Of a stretch of DNA of 64,000 nucleotides, positions 51,550-60,022 are shown in pieces. The DNA comes from Collinsella intestinalis DSM 13280 (GTDB lineage: Bacteria; Actinomycetota; Coriobacteriia; Coriobacteriales; Coriobacteriaceae). A program made the translations under genes and the position numbers. Numbering within the stretch: position 1 is the first letter of the stretch; each line of letters starts with the position of its first letter. The notes under the pieces were generated by a model, which was not told the origin of the DNA, ran no database searches, and was given only the letters and a program-made list of their open reading frames with translations. The DNA lies in assembly GCF_000156175.1 (NCBI RefSeq), contig NZ_GG692710.1:3428-67427 (forward strand), read 5' to 3'.

Positions 51550-53706
51550 TTAGAACTGCGACGGGTGCTTCGCGAAGAAATCGAAGCGCGGCGGCAGCGC
51601 CTTGATGGCGTGCGTGCCGGGCTGCTCGCCCAACTCGGCCGTGAGCTCGTCATTCGTCTTGAAGATGTTGTCCCAGGAGAAGAAGGCGACGGGGTCGATG
51701 GCGAAGTGCTCGCAGATCAGCTCGCAGCCCGTGGGCACGATGCCGTGCATGAGGACGGTCGCCACGCGCAGCCCGTGGAACGCGTCGACGAGCGCCTGGT
51801 TCATGGCGGTGTCGTCCCCGCTGTTCTTCGCGGCCTTGGAGGCGTCGCTCCAGCGCTTGTTGGCGGCGCGCAGGAACTCATCGCACACGCCGAGGGCGTG
51901 GTGCAGCTCGAAGGCGTGCATGGCCTGCTCGAACGCGATCGCTGCCTGTTCGGCTGCGTTGCGCGCGGCTTCGGAAGGCTCGCCCGCGGGGATGCGCCCG
52001 GTGCGGTAGGCGGCCTCGTCGCCCTCCTTGACGGCCACGCCGTAGAAGGCCGAGCGGGCCAGGCGGTTGAAAACACCGGTGAGCAGCGCGCCCTCCTTGA
52101 GGGCGGGGTCGATCACGCGCTTGTCATCGCGGGCGAGGACGGGGTTGCCTTGGCTGTCCTTGCCGGTCTCGCGCAGGTCGAAGGCCTTCGGGGAGAAGCT
52201 GACGGGCTTCTCGCCCAGGCCGAGCGACAGCCAGTGCGCGCGCAGCTGTTCGGGGGTGTAGTGCTCGAGCATCTCATGCGCCAGCGGCGGGGGAGTCTGG
52301 GAGCTGGAGCTCGCCTTCTTGCCCATGTACAGGATGTGGTAGTTGGCGGCCACGCAGGACTGTTGCATGTTCCACCTCAGCGCCTCCCACATGCCGGATT
52401 GCGCGATGCAGTAGAAGTAGATGTTGTCCTGGCCGATGAATTGGTAGGCGCGGGCATCCTCGCTGGCCCACCAGTCGTGCCAGTCGAGGCTGGCGTGCGT
52501 GTAGGTGGGCTCGTCCATGATCATGGCCGGGGCATCGTCCACGAGCTGGGCGTCGGCGACGGCGCACTCGGCGAGCTCGGCGGCAGGCGTGCCCGTGGCC
52601 TCGAGCTTGGCGGCGTCGCGCGCGAGGACGGCGCGGGTGAAGCTGATGGGCGCCCACAGGCTCTCGGGCCAGACCCAGGCCGTGAGGTCACGGCAACCCT
52701 CGACCTCGGGCAGGGGCACGCCCCACTCGACGTTGCCCGAGATACGGAACGGCACGAGCGCCTTGCCGGAGCGGAAGCGCACGCCGGCTCGGTTGAGGAC
52801 CTCGTGGGCCTCGTCGCGCTCGCGCCAGGTGGGGAAGACCACCGTGAAGGAGCCCTTGTTGCCCTCGGCCTCGATGACCTCGTGCGCGGGCAGCTCGCCG
52901 CGGACGGCCTCGAATTCATCGCGGAACTTCACCTGGATGAACAGGCGCGGGGCGTCGAGCCACTCCTGCATGGTCTTTGACACCACGGAGCGCACGGTGG
53001 GATCGGCGGCCAGGCGCTCGGTGTGCTCCCGCATGTACTCGGTGTAGGAGGGTAGGTCGAAGTACAGGTTGTCCACCGGCACGAGCTCGGGCGTCTCGCC
53101 GGTGAGCGCGCTCTTGGGGGCGATGAGCTCCTCGGGCTCGAACTGGTGGCCGAGGTCGCACTCGTCGGCGTAGGCCTTCTCGGACTTGCAGCCCTGGATG
53201 GGGCAGCGGCCGAGGACCTGGCGGCCGTTCAGGAACTGCCCGGCGGCCGGGTCAAAGAACTGCTTGGTGCTCATCTTGGTGAGCTTGCCCTGCTCGTGCA
53301 GGCGCTCGACGATTTCGGCGGTCATGCGCTCGTGGATGTGCACGGCGGGCTCCAGCGCGCTGCCGGCATACAGGTCGCAGGACACGCCGAAGCTGGCCAG
53401 GTCAGCTTCCTGGCTGTCGTGGTTCTCGCGCACGTAATCGGAGATGTGCTTGGTGTAGCCGTCTGCCTCACGGCGCTTGCGGAAGCCCTCCATGATGGGG
53501 GAGCCGTAGCAGTCGGTACCGGAGACGAAGATCACGTTCTCGCGGCCCAAACGGTCGCGCAGGAAGCGAGCGTAGAAGTCCGCCGGGACGAAGACGCCTC
53601 CCACGTGGCCGAAGTGCAGACCCTTGTTGCCGTAGGGCATGCCGGCGGTGACGACGGCGCGACGCGGCCAGGAGGGGCGGTCGGCGGGAGTGAGGTGTGC
53701 GGTCAT
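51550..53706 (-). CDS. metG: Methionyl-tRNA synthetase, divergent
   Basis: A 718-residue class I tRNA synthetase. RRAVVTAGMPYGNKGLHFGHVGG contains the HIGH-type motif (HFGH), CPIQGCKSEKAYADECDLGH is a MetRS-like zinc knuckle, and FIGQDNIYFYCIAQSGMWEALRWN is the region before the second signature. The KMSKS loop is unusual: it reads MGKKASSSSQT. The C-terminal helical anticodon-binding domain follows. I chose ATG 53706 (AGAAGGACGCAC upstream) over an in-frame ATG at 53730. It could be annotated only as class I tRNA ligase family; MetRS is my best assignment. Confidence 0.82.
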   Translation of the reverse strand: MTAHLTPADRPSWPRRAVVTAGMPYGNKGLHFGHVGGVFVPADFYARFLRDRLGRENVIFVSGTDCYGSPIMEGFRKRREADGYTKHISDYVRENHDSQEADLASFGVSCDLYAGSALEPAVHIHERMTAEIVERLHEQGKLTKMSTKQFFDPAAGQFLNGRQVLGRCPIQGCKSEKAYADECDLGHQFEPEELIAPKSALTGETPELVPVDNLYFDLPSYTEYMREHTERLAADPTVRSVVSKTMQEWLDAPRLFIQVKFRDEFEAVRGELPAHEVIEAEGNKGSFTVVFPTWRERDEAHEVLNRAGVRFRSGKALVPFRISGNVEWGVPLPEVEGCRDLTAWVWPESLWAPISFTRAVLARDAAKLEATGTPAAELAECAVADAQLVDDAPAMIMDEPTYTHASLDWHDWWASEDARAYQFIGQDNIYFYCIAQSGMWEALRWNMQQSCVAANYHILYMGKKASSSSQTPPPLAHEMLEHYTPEQLRAHWLSLGLGEKPVSFSPKAFDLRETGKDSQGNPVLARDDKRVIDPALKEGALLTGVFNRLARSAFYGVAVKEGDEAAYRTGRIPAGEPSEAARNAAEQAAIAFEQAMHAFELHHALGVCDEFLRAANKRWSDASKAAKNSGDDTAMNQALVDAFHGLRVATVLMHGIVPTGCELICEHFAIDPVAFFSWDNIFKTNDELTAELGEQPGTHAIKALPPRFDFFAKHPSQF

Positions 53707-53857
53707 GTGCGTCCTTCTTCCGAGTTTCATGGTGAATAAGATGGTGCGAGGCGACGCGGCGCCGCATTCGGGCGCGGCGTCGCGTCATCTCGATCATTGT
53801 CCGAAGTAATCCCACATTATCGCACAGGTGTCCGCATGAGACGCTACACTTGGTCGC

Positions 53858-54658
53858 ATGAGGAAAATAGCCGACATACATGTTTTCGAGGACGAGGGCT
53901 TCCTGGCTCGCATGCGCTCCTTGTCGGCCACGGTGCTGGTGGCCGGGGTTCTCGCTGCGATCCTGTGGGCGCTTTCCATGGTGGCGTTGCGCGAGTTCTT
54001 CGACGCCCCGGTGACTCCTTTCGAGCTTGGTGCCGTCCTGGGCTCGTTGGGCGACCGTCTCATGGGCGTCGAGGGCACCGGACGTGGCGTCGATATCCGC
54101 TGGTGGATCTCCCTTGTCGCTGCCATTCCCGCAACGTTTGTCATCCACGAACTCGTGCACGCGTTGTTTTTCAGGCATTACGCGCCGCCTGGGGCTCAGA
54201 TCACGTTCGGCTCGAATCTCAAGATGGGCATGATCTACGCGAGCGCCGAAGGGGTTGTGTACCCGCGTGACGCCTACCTTGTCATAGCGTTGGCGCCTTC
54301 CGTCATCGTGCCGCTGCTGGTCGTCGTTCTCGGCATCGGTTTTAGGTGGCCGTTGTGGACCATCGTCGTCGCGACTGCCCATCTCTCGGGGTGCACCGGG
54401 GATTGGGGGTATGTACGCGCCATTCGTTCCGACCCGACCATTGCCTATTGCGAGGACACCGCGTGGGGCGTCTCCTTCTATGGCGCCCCCTGCCGCCTTC
54501 AGCCGCGCCGTGTTTCTCCGTCCGATGCCCGCGCGACGCCTCGGGCGGCGGATGCGGACGGTTCCCACGGGCTTGGTTCGCCGGCTTTGCCCCGTCCGGC
54601 GAAATCCGATCGGGGGACATCCGGTTTCAGCGTCGTCGAGGGAGGAAAGCGCCTATGA
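53858..54658 (+). CDS. DUF3267 membrane zinc-peptidase-like protein
   Basis: A 266-residue integral membrane protein. FVIHELVHALFFRHY carries the HExxH zinc motif inside a membrane region, the signature of DUF3267. Hydrophobic segments lie near residues 24-44, 85-105, 135-160 and 168-185. The C-terminal 60 residues are polar and Pro/Arg/Ser-rich and probably cytoplasmic, of low complexity. Family members are thought to be intramembrane metalloproteases, but substrates are unknown. Its stop overlaps the queH start (ATGA), so the two are co-transcribed. Confidence 0.85.
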   Translation: MRKIADIHVFEDEGFLARMRSLSATVLVAGVLAAILWALSMVALREFFDAPVTPFELGAVLGSLGDRLMGVEGTGRGVDIRWWISLVAAIPATFVIHELVHALFFRHYAPPGAQITFGSNLKMGMIYASAEGVVYPRDAYLVIALAPSVIVPLLVVVLGIGFRWPLWTIVVATAHLSGCTGDWGYVRAIRSDPTIAYCEDTAWGVSFYGAPCRLQPRRVSPSDARATPRAADADGSHGLGSPALPRPAKSDRGTSGFSVVEGGKRL

Positions 54659-55251
54659 CCCCGTTACTGTTGCATGCATGCTGCGCCCCCTGTTCGCTTG
54701 AGCCGGTGCGCTTGCTCGTGGAGGAGGGCTTTGAGCCCACGATATGCTGGACCAATCCGAATATCCAGCCCGTGTCAGAGCATGGCAAGCGTCTTGAGGA
54801 GCTCCGTCGCTGGAGTTCCGATAACGGTATTCGCCTGATCGAGGCGGCGGATGACCGCGACCGCTGGGATGCGTCGGTGGCGCGGCTCGGCGCGGATCGA
54901 GAGCGCCGCTGCCGCGCGTGCTACGCCTTGCGCCTCGCCGAGGCCTGTCGGGTCGCCGAGCGGGAGGGGTTCTCGCACATCGCCACGACGCTCGCGGTCT
55001 CTCCATACCAGTTGTTCGACACGTGCAATGACGTGTTGGAAAAACTCGCGTCGGCGCATGGACTGACCCCGGTTATCCGAGATTTCCGGCCGTGGTACCC
55101 GCAGGCGACCGTGCGCTCGCGCGAACTGGGTATGTACCGCCAGAATTACTGCGGTTGCCGTTTTTCGGCCGCCGAGGCCGCGCTCGACCGTGCGCGCATG
55201 CGCGATGAACGCAAGGCGGAGAAGGCCCGCCGGGCCGCCCTCAAGGACTGA
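54655..55251 (+). CDS. queH: Epoxyqueuosine reductase QueH
   Basis: A 198-residue enzyme for the last step of queuosine synthesis, reducing epoxyqueuosine in tRNA. LLLHACCAPCS (Cys9, Cys10, Cys13) and later RRCRACYALR supply cysteines for the iron-sulfur cluster and metal site, as in the DUF208/QueH family, the non-homologous replacement of QueG. ATTLAVSPYQLFD and YRQNYCGCRFS are also typical. GGAGGAAAGCGCCT precedes the ATG, which overlaps the upstream stop. queA follows 61 bp later, so the operon unites two queuosine steps. Confidence 0.94.
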   Translation: MTPLLLHACCAPCSLEPVRLLVEEGFEPTICWTNPNIQPVSEHGKRLEELRRWSSDNGIRLIEAADDRDRWDASVARLGADRERRCRACYALRLAEACRVAEREGFSHIATTLAVSPYQLFDTCNDVLEKLASAHGLTPVIRDFRPWYPQATVRSRELGMYRQNYCGCRFSAAEAALDRARMRDERKAEKARRAALKD

Positions 55252-55312
55252 TGCCTCACCGCGCCTGCGCTATCATGGACGGCTGTCGAACTCTCAAGTG
55301 AAAGGTGGCGCC

Positions 55313-56539
55313 ATGCGCACCGATGATTTTGATTACAACCTGCCCGATGAGCTGATCGCTCAAGCTCCCGCCGAGCCGCGTGATTCCTGCCGCCTCTTGG
55401 TGGTGAACCGCGAGCTTCCGGGCGGTCCCGTCCGTGCTGCGGATGCCGTTGCGCTCGAGCATGGCGGCTCCGTCGAGCATCGTCATTTTTACGATATCGT
55501 CGACTACCTCGAGTCCGGTGATCTGCTGGTCGCCAATCAGACGCGCGTCATGCCCGCGCGCCTCATCGGCAAGAAGCCGACGGGCGGTGTGGCCGAGACG
55601 TTGCTGCTTCGTCGCCGCGAGGACGTCGATCCCCTCGGGCATGTGTGGGAGTGCCTGGTAAACCCCGGCAAGCGCCTCAAGCCGGGCAACGTTGTCGAGT
55701 ATCGCGCCGGCGGCCTGCTCGCGCCGGAGGGCGCGCCCGTGGTGCTCACCGCCGAGATCCTCGATTTCATCGACGACTCGAAGGGCGGCCGTCTTGTGCG
55801 CTTCGAGCCCGTGGGCGAGAACGAGGGCGGCGTGCCGCGCACGCTTGACGAGGCCATTCACGCCGCTGGCCATGTTCCGCTGCCGCCTTATATCACCGGC
55901 TATGAGGGGGACCCGGAGAAGTACCAGACCGTGTATGCCATGAGCGAGGAGCATTCCGCCGCTGCCCCGACTGCCGGCCTGCACTTTACCCCGGAGCTCA
56001 TCCAGCGCATCAAGGACAAGGGCTGCGGTTGGGCGACGGTCGAGCTCGAGGTGGGTATCGACACCTTCCGCCTGGTGGAGGAGGACGATCCCACCGAGCA
56101 TGTCATGCACACCGAGCGATATCACGTTCCTGCCGAGGTTGTGGAAGCCGTGCACGCCACCAAGGCGGCCGGTCATCGCGTGATCGCCGTGGGCACCACC
56201 GCCGTGCGCTCCCTCGAGAGCGCGTGGGACGCCGCGGCACCCGCGAGCGATCCAGCGGTTACGGCGCGCGGCTTCGAGGGGCGCGAGGATGGTGCGGATG
56301 TGCGCGGGGAGGGCGATATCACCGTGCGCGAAGACGCCACCACCAACTTGTATCTCATGCCGGGGTCGACCTTCCACGTGGTGGACGCGCTCATCACGAA
56401 CTTCCATGTGCCGCGCTCCACGCTCATGATGCTCGTTTCCGCCCTCGCCACGCGCGATCAGATCATCGACGCATACGAGGAGGCCGTGCGAGAGAAGTAC
56501 CGGTTCTTCAGCTTCGGCGACGCGATGCTCATCGAGTAA
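55313..56539 (+). CDS. queA: S-adenosylmethionine:tRNA ribosyltransferase-isomerase QueA
   Basis: A 408-residue enzyme that adds the cyclopentane ring precursor from SAM to preQ1 in tRNA. FDYNLPDELIAQAPAEPRDSCRL opens the protein as in all QueA, ESGDLLVANQTRVMPARL and EHSAAAPTAGLHFTPELI are core motifs, and LMLVSALATRDQII is near the end. It is about 50 residues longer than E. coli QueA, owing to insertions near residues 300-340 (a Gly/Asp/Glu-rich loop). AAAGGTGGCGCC precedes the ATG. It works after Tgt, encoded at 60023, and before QueH. Confidence 0.95.
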   Translation: MRTDDFDYNLPDELIAQAPAEPRDSCRLLVVNRELPGGPVRAADAVALEHGGSVEHRHFYDIVDYLESGDLLVANQTRVMPARLIGKKPTGGVAETLLLRRREDVDPLGHVWECLVNPGKRLKPGNVVEYRAGGLLAPEGAPVVLTAEILDFIDDSKGGRLVRFEPVGENEGGVPRTLDEAIHAAGHVPLPPYITGYEGDPEKYQTVYAMSEEHSAAAPTAGLHFTPELIQRIKDKGCGWATVELEVGIDTFRLVEEDDPTEHVMHTERYHVPAEVVEAVHATKAAGHRVIAVGTTAVRSLESAWDAAAPASDPAVTARGFEGREDGADVRGEGDITVREDATTNLYLMPGSTFHVVDALITNFHVPRSTLMMLVSALATRDQIIDAYEEAVREKYRFFSFGDAMLIE

Positions 56540-56564
56540 AACCTCAATGCCGTTCGCCGGCGAT

Positions 56565-56930
56565 AACGTACCGTTCACTGGGTATTGGCATTCGATGTGC
56601 AATACCACTGGTCCCCGGGGCATAAACAGGATGTACCAAAAGAGTCGCAACGTTACCGCGACCGAGACGGGAGGTGTGTCCGATGGGTTTTGAAGATATA
56701 GCAGCTTTCGGGCCCGCCGCCTGCGATACCGAGATCGGGTAGATGCAAAAGCGAGCGCACGTGCCGTTCTTAGTTCCACCGGTTGGTTGGTAGGACGATC
56801 GAAGAGGAAACGCGTCGGCGGGCTCGATGAATTGGATAGCCCCATTCCTTCGGTAAAAGAAAGTGGGCGAGTCCACCGTAGGATGTAAGAGAGGCGGCGG
56901 CATCGCGAGAAGCGGTGTCGCCGCCTTTGT
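56565..56930 (+). ncRNA. Candidate structured RNA between queA and the coiled-coil gene
   Basis: No coding region is supported in this stretch. It contains many helices: GGTATTG-GCA...TGCAATACC near 56579-56604, and CCTTCGG (56847-56853) with CCGTAGG (56876-56882) enclosing GTGG/CCAC. It ends in a 14-bp terminator hairpin (56893-56906 with 56912-56925), then TTTGT. Unpaired A-rich joints such as GGTAAAAGAAAG are conspicuous. The start is a guess from a -10-like GATAAC near 56559. I could not match it to RNase P, tmRNA, 6S, SRP or a T-box. Alternatively it is only the 3' untranslated end of queA. Confidence 0.45.
56893..56929 (+). terminator. Terminator of the candidate RNA / queA transcript
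   Basis: GGCGGCGGCATCGC pairs with GCGGTGTCGCCGCC (two G-U pairs), followed by TTTGT. From here to 57056 I see only short direct repeats (GGTTATAGGA twice). Confidence 0.75.
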
Positions 56931-57056
56931 CGTGCGTGGGGGGCTAAGGTTATAGGAGGGCTATAGGGCGGGTTAGGGTTATAGGACAAATAGTGTGTCC
57001 AACATCGGGTCGTCTACGCAGGTAGGCGGCCCAGAATCAATCACGCAAACCCCAGG

Positions 57057-58463
57057 CTACAGGAGCATCCAGATCGCCAGGATGGCCAGCAGGGCGATGC
57101 CTGTGATCGCGGCGATGAACCGAATGCGCGAGGCGCGCGTTTGCTCGCGCACATCGCGTTCGGTGTTCGCAAGTTCCTCGACCTCCGCCACGCGGTCGCC
57201 GTGCTCGGCGCGGTCGGCCTCGAGGGCATGGGCGATCGCCTCGGTCACCTCCGGATGGGCGATGACATCCTCGGCTTCATCTATGACGGCCTGCGCCGCC
57301 GACGCCTCGTCGAGCTTGTCCGTTATAGAGCGATCCTGTGACTTGAGGGACTTCTCCTCGTCCCCAATGCGCTTCCGCAGCTCCTTTTGCCGCGCCTCAG
57401 CGGCCTCTTTTGCATCGCTGTATGCGTCACGGGCCTTGTCGGATGCGGCCGCCGCCTCATCGAAAGCGGTCTTTGCGGCTGCGATGGGTTTCTCGGCCGC
57501 TGCGACGGCGGCGATCGCCTCATCGATGGCGCGTTGCGTCTCCCGGTCGGTCTGCGGCAGGTCCTCCCGAGCGCTGCGAAGCGCGGCGGCTGCGTCGGAG
57601 ATCTCGAACTCGAGCTCGCGCGTCCTGACCGAGTACTCTGCGGAGTTGGCGGAGGGGTTGCGCTGGAGTTCTGCGTATTCGGCGTTGAGTGTGGCGAGAC
57701 GCTTCTCAGCGCTTGCGATGGCCTGTTCGGATGCGATCAGGCTGGCGCGCCGCTCCTCGTTAAGGCGTTCGAGGTCGCTTTTCGCGTCGTCGAGGCGGTT
57801 CTGGAGGCGCCGTCCGGACTCTCGCGCGGATTGCTCTTTGTCGGTCGCGGCGTCGAGGGTGACCTTGAGGCGCTTCTCCGTGGTCGTATCCTCCTCGCGC
57901 ATCTGCTCGAGCTTGCGCTTGAGCTGGCTTACGCGGTCGGCCGTTGCATCTCGTTGAGCTTTCAGGTCTTCGGCTGCCTGCTCGGCATCGCTCTTGCGGG
58001 CGCGCTCCCGTTCGATGATCTCGTCGTAGTTCGCCTCAATATTGCGGCGGTGCTCGAGTTCGGCCTCGCGGGCGGCGATGGTGTTCTGAAGTCGCTCGAG
58101 TTCGTCGCGTGCCTCGGCATGTGCGCGCCGCGCGCTGCTCATGGCCTTCATGCTCGCAACGCCCTCGGAGAACAGGCCGCTGGGACCGGATGTCTCGACG
58201 GCCTCCGTGCCTTCGGGCTCGGTGGGCTCGGTGGCCCCGGGCTCACCGCCATCGGCGTCTGCGGTGTCGCGAGCGTTTTCACCTGCAGACTCGTCTGGGG
58301 TCTCGGCTGCATGAGTGGCCGCCATCTGGTTCTGGGCGAGGAATGCCGGGATTTGGCCCGACGGTTCATCCTCGGCGCCCTCGACATCGTCGGAAGGCGT
58401 GGCAAGAGGTTCGGCTGCGGTGACGCCTACCGGCTGGTCTTGCAATTCGTCCTGGTCACACAT
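57057..58463 (-). CDS. Tail-anchored coiled-coil membrane protein
   Basis: A 468-residue protein with three regions. Residues 1-95 are acidic and disordered (rich in Glu, Ala, Pro, Thr). Residues 105-440 form long coiled coils (for example ARDELERLQNTIAAREAELEHRR and LNAEYAELQRN). A single membrane helix ends the chain (FIAAITGIALLAILAIWMLL), with almost nothing after it, so the protein is tail-anchored with its bulk in the cytoplasm. Related architectures are called chromosome segregation ATPase-like, but no ATPase motif is present. GGGGAGGCGC precedes the ATG. Function unknown; a cell-envelope or septum scaffold is possible. Confidence 0.8.
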   Translation of the reverse strand: MCDQDELQDQPVGVTAAEPLATPSDDVEGAEDEPSGQIPAFLAQNQMAATHAAETPDESAGENARDTADADGGEPGATEPTEPEGTEAVETSGPSGLFSEGVASMKAMSSARRAHAEARDELERLQNTIAAREAELEHRRNIEANYDEIIERERARKSDAEQAAEDLKAQRDATADRVSQLKRKLEQMREEDTTTEKRLKVTLDAATDKEQSARESGRRLQNRLDDAKSDLERLNEERRASLIASEQAIASAEKRLATLNAEYAELQRNPSANSAEYSVRTRELEFEISDAAAALRSAREDLPQTDRETQRAIDEAIAAVAAAEKPIAAAKTAFDEAAAASDKARDAYSDAKEAAEARQKELRKRIGDEEKSLKSQDRSITDKLDEASAAQAVIDEAEDVIAHPEVTEAIAHALEADRAEHGDRVAEVEELANTERDVREQTRASRIRFIAAITGIALLAILAIWMLL

Positions 58464-58598
58464 GGTGCGCCTCCCCGTGGTCGTCCGATTCGTCTACCTT
58501 ATGATAGGGCTTCTGTCGCTGCGGTTGCGCGGTGGTCTCGGTGCACTTTTCACGGTAGAATCACGCGGAAGCAAACGAAAGCGGACGGGGGGACCGAC

Positions 58599-59057
58599 AT
58601 GGCTCAGCGGGAGATCGAGATCGACGAGGCCCTTGCGGCGGTCGAGGATGCGCTGGATTGCCTCGACGCTGCCGCGCGAGATCTCAAGAGCGCGCGGAAC
58701 TGGGGTCTTCTCGACATGCTCGGCGGAGGGTTTTGGATTTCCGCGTTCAAGCAGGGCAGGATGCAGGCCGCACAGGAGCACCTCAACGCGGCGCAGCGCG
58801 CGCTTTCCCGCCTGGCGGACGAGCTGAACGATGTCCAGGGATTCTCGGGCATCGGTCCCGACGTGGGCGACTTCCTGCTCGCCGCCGATTGGCTGTTCGA
58901 CAACGTTTTCATGGACGCCATGGTCCAGCAGCGCATCGCCGAATCGCGTGAGCGCGTCGCCCAGGCAATTGCCCAGTGCGAAGACGTGCGCGATCAGCTG
59001 CTTGCCCTCAGGCGTTCCAATCGCGGTGCGGGCAACGGTTTGCCCGGGGCCGAGTAG
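58599..59057 (+). CDS. Conserved small helical protein of unknown function
   Basis: A 152-residue soluble helical protein. DLKSARNWGLLDMLGGGFWISAFKQGRMQAAQEHL is a stretch I recall from conserved, unnamed Gram-positive proteins (SARNWG-x-DMLGGG). The rest is amphipathic helix with no cysteine or membrane segment. GGACGGGGGGACCGAC precedes the ATG. It is divergent from the coiled-coil gene with about 135 bp between them, and the regulator at 59213 follows on the same strand. No function can be assigned. Confidence 0.75.
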   Translation: MAQREIEIDEALAAVEDALDCLDAAARDLKSARNWGLLDMLGGGFWISAFKQGRMQAAQEHLNAAQRALSRLADELNDVQGFSGIGPDVGDFLLAADWLFDNVFMDAMVQQRIAESRERVAQAIAQCEDVRDQLLALRRSNRGAGNGLPGAE

Positions 59058-59212
59058 GGGACGAGGCAATTTCTTCGATGGTCTCGTACGCCAATCTTGT
59101 CGATCGGCGTTTGGCGCGTCGCGTATTTCTCCGATGTAAAGGACTTTTGACAGACAAGCCACCTCTTCTTCGTTACTGTGAAGGCAGGCAATTCGCTTAT
59201 GAGGGAGGGGCC

Positions 59213-59866
59213 ATGGAGGGCACTGGAATCGGCACCGGTATTCGGATACAGCGCGAGCGGCTCGGTATGTCTCAGCAAGACCTTGCCCAGGCGTGTATGG
59301 TGTCGCGTCAAACCATATCGAACTGGGAGACGGGCAAGACCCTTCCGGATATCCAGAGCATGGCGTATCTTGCCGAGGTCTTTGGCGTTACGGTGGATGA
59401 CTTGGTCAATCAAGTCGCTCCTGAGCTCGGTAAGCGGGTTTCCGTCGATAAGCGAGAGCTGCTGCTTTTGACCCTTGGCATCATTTTTATCGGCGTGCTC
59501 TACATACCGCTGGAAATGGTGCTGGAGCGGTCGGACGTCCCCGCTCCGGATATTCCCGCTGCCGCGGTCGACTCGGTTTTGCTTGTCGGAATCGTCGCGA
59601 TCATAGTTCGCATGGGGATGATCTTTCGCAAGCACAATTTGAGTACCGACCGGGAGATCGCCGAGTACCTGGTTGGCAACATCCATTCGGCGCCTCAAAA
59701 GAAGGGCTTCCTCCGTCGGCATCGCTTCGAGCTGTCTATACTCCTGAGCGTCGTCGCGTGCCTTGCCCTCATGGTTTTCGCAGGGGAGCATTGGAAGGTT
59801 GCGTTTTGGATCTTGGCCGCCGTCGCGATTGTACTCCAGGTGGGATTCCAGCTCATTTCCCGCTGA
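59213..59866 (+). CDS. Membrane-anchored XRE-type helix-turn-helix regulator
   Basis: A 217-residue protein. Residues 5-60 are an HTH_3 domain (IRIQRERLGMSQQDLAQACMVSRQTISNWETGK). Four hydrophobic helices follow: LLLLTLGIIFIGVLYIPLEM, VDSVLLVGIVAIIVRMGMIF, a segment near 170-188 and one near 193-214. This plan, an XRE domain on a multi-spanning membrane tail, is common in Gram-positive bacteria; ligands are unknown. GAGGGAGGGGCC precedes the ATG. TTGACA at 59147-59152 may be its -35, but I see no good -10. Confidence 0.85.
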   Translation: MEGTGIGTGIRIQRERLGMSQQDLAQACMVSRQTISNWETGKTLPDIQSMAYLAEVFGVTVDDLVNQVAPELGKRVSVDKRELLLLTLGIIFIGVLYIPLEMVLERSDVPAPDIPAAAVDSVLLVGIVAIIVRMGMIFRKHNLSTDREIAEYLVGNIHSAPQKKGFLRRHRFELSILLSVVACLALMVFAGEHWKVAFWILAAVAIVLQVGFQLISR

Positions 59867-60022
59867 ATGGCGCGGGGCGCGGTGCGCGATAGTACAATAA
59901 ACGGCTGAAATTGCATGGCGCCGGCGGCATGTGAATGCGAGGCCTGCGCGCGGGAGAGTCCCCACGCGCTGGACCGATTGATTCCACGCCCGCCTGGCGC
60001 CGAATAACCGAGGAGCCGTTTC

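Noticed and set aside
56652-56660. T-box-like GTTACCGCG
   Set aside because: The rest of the T-box consensus is missing and no amino-acid or tRNA synthetase gene follows on that strand.
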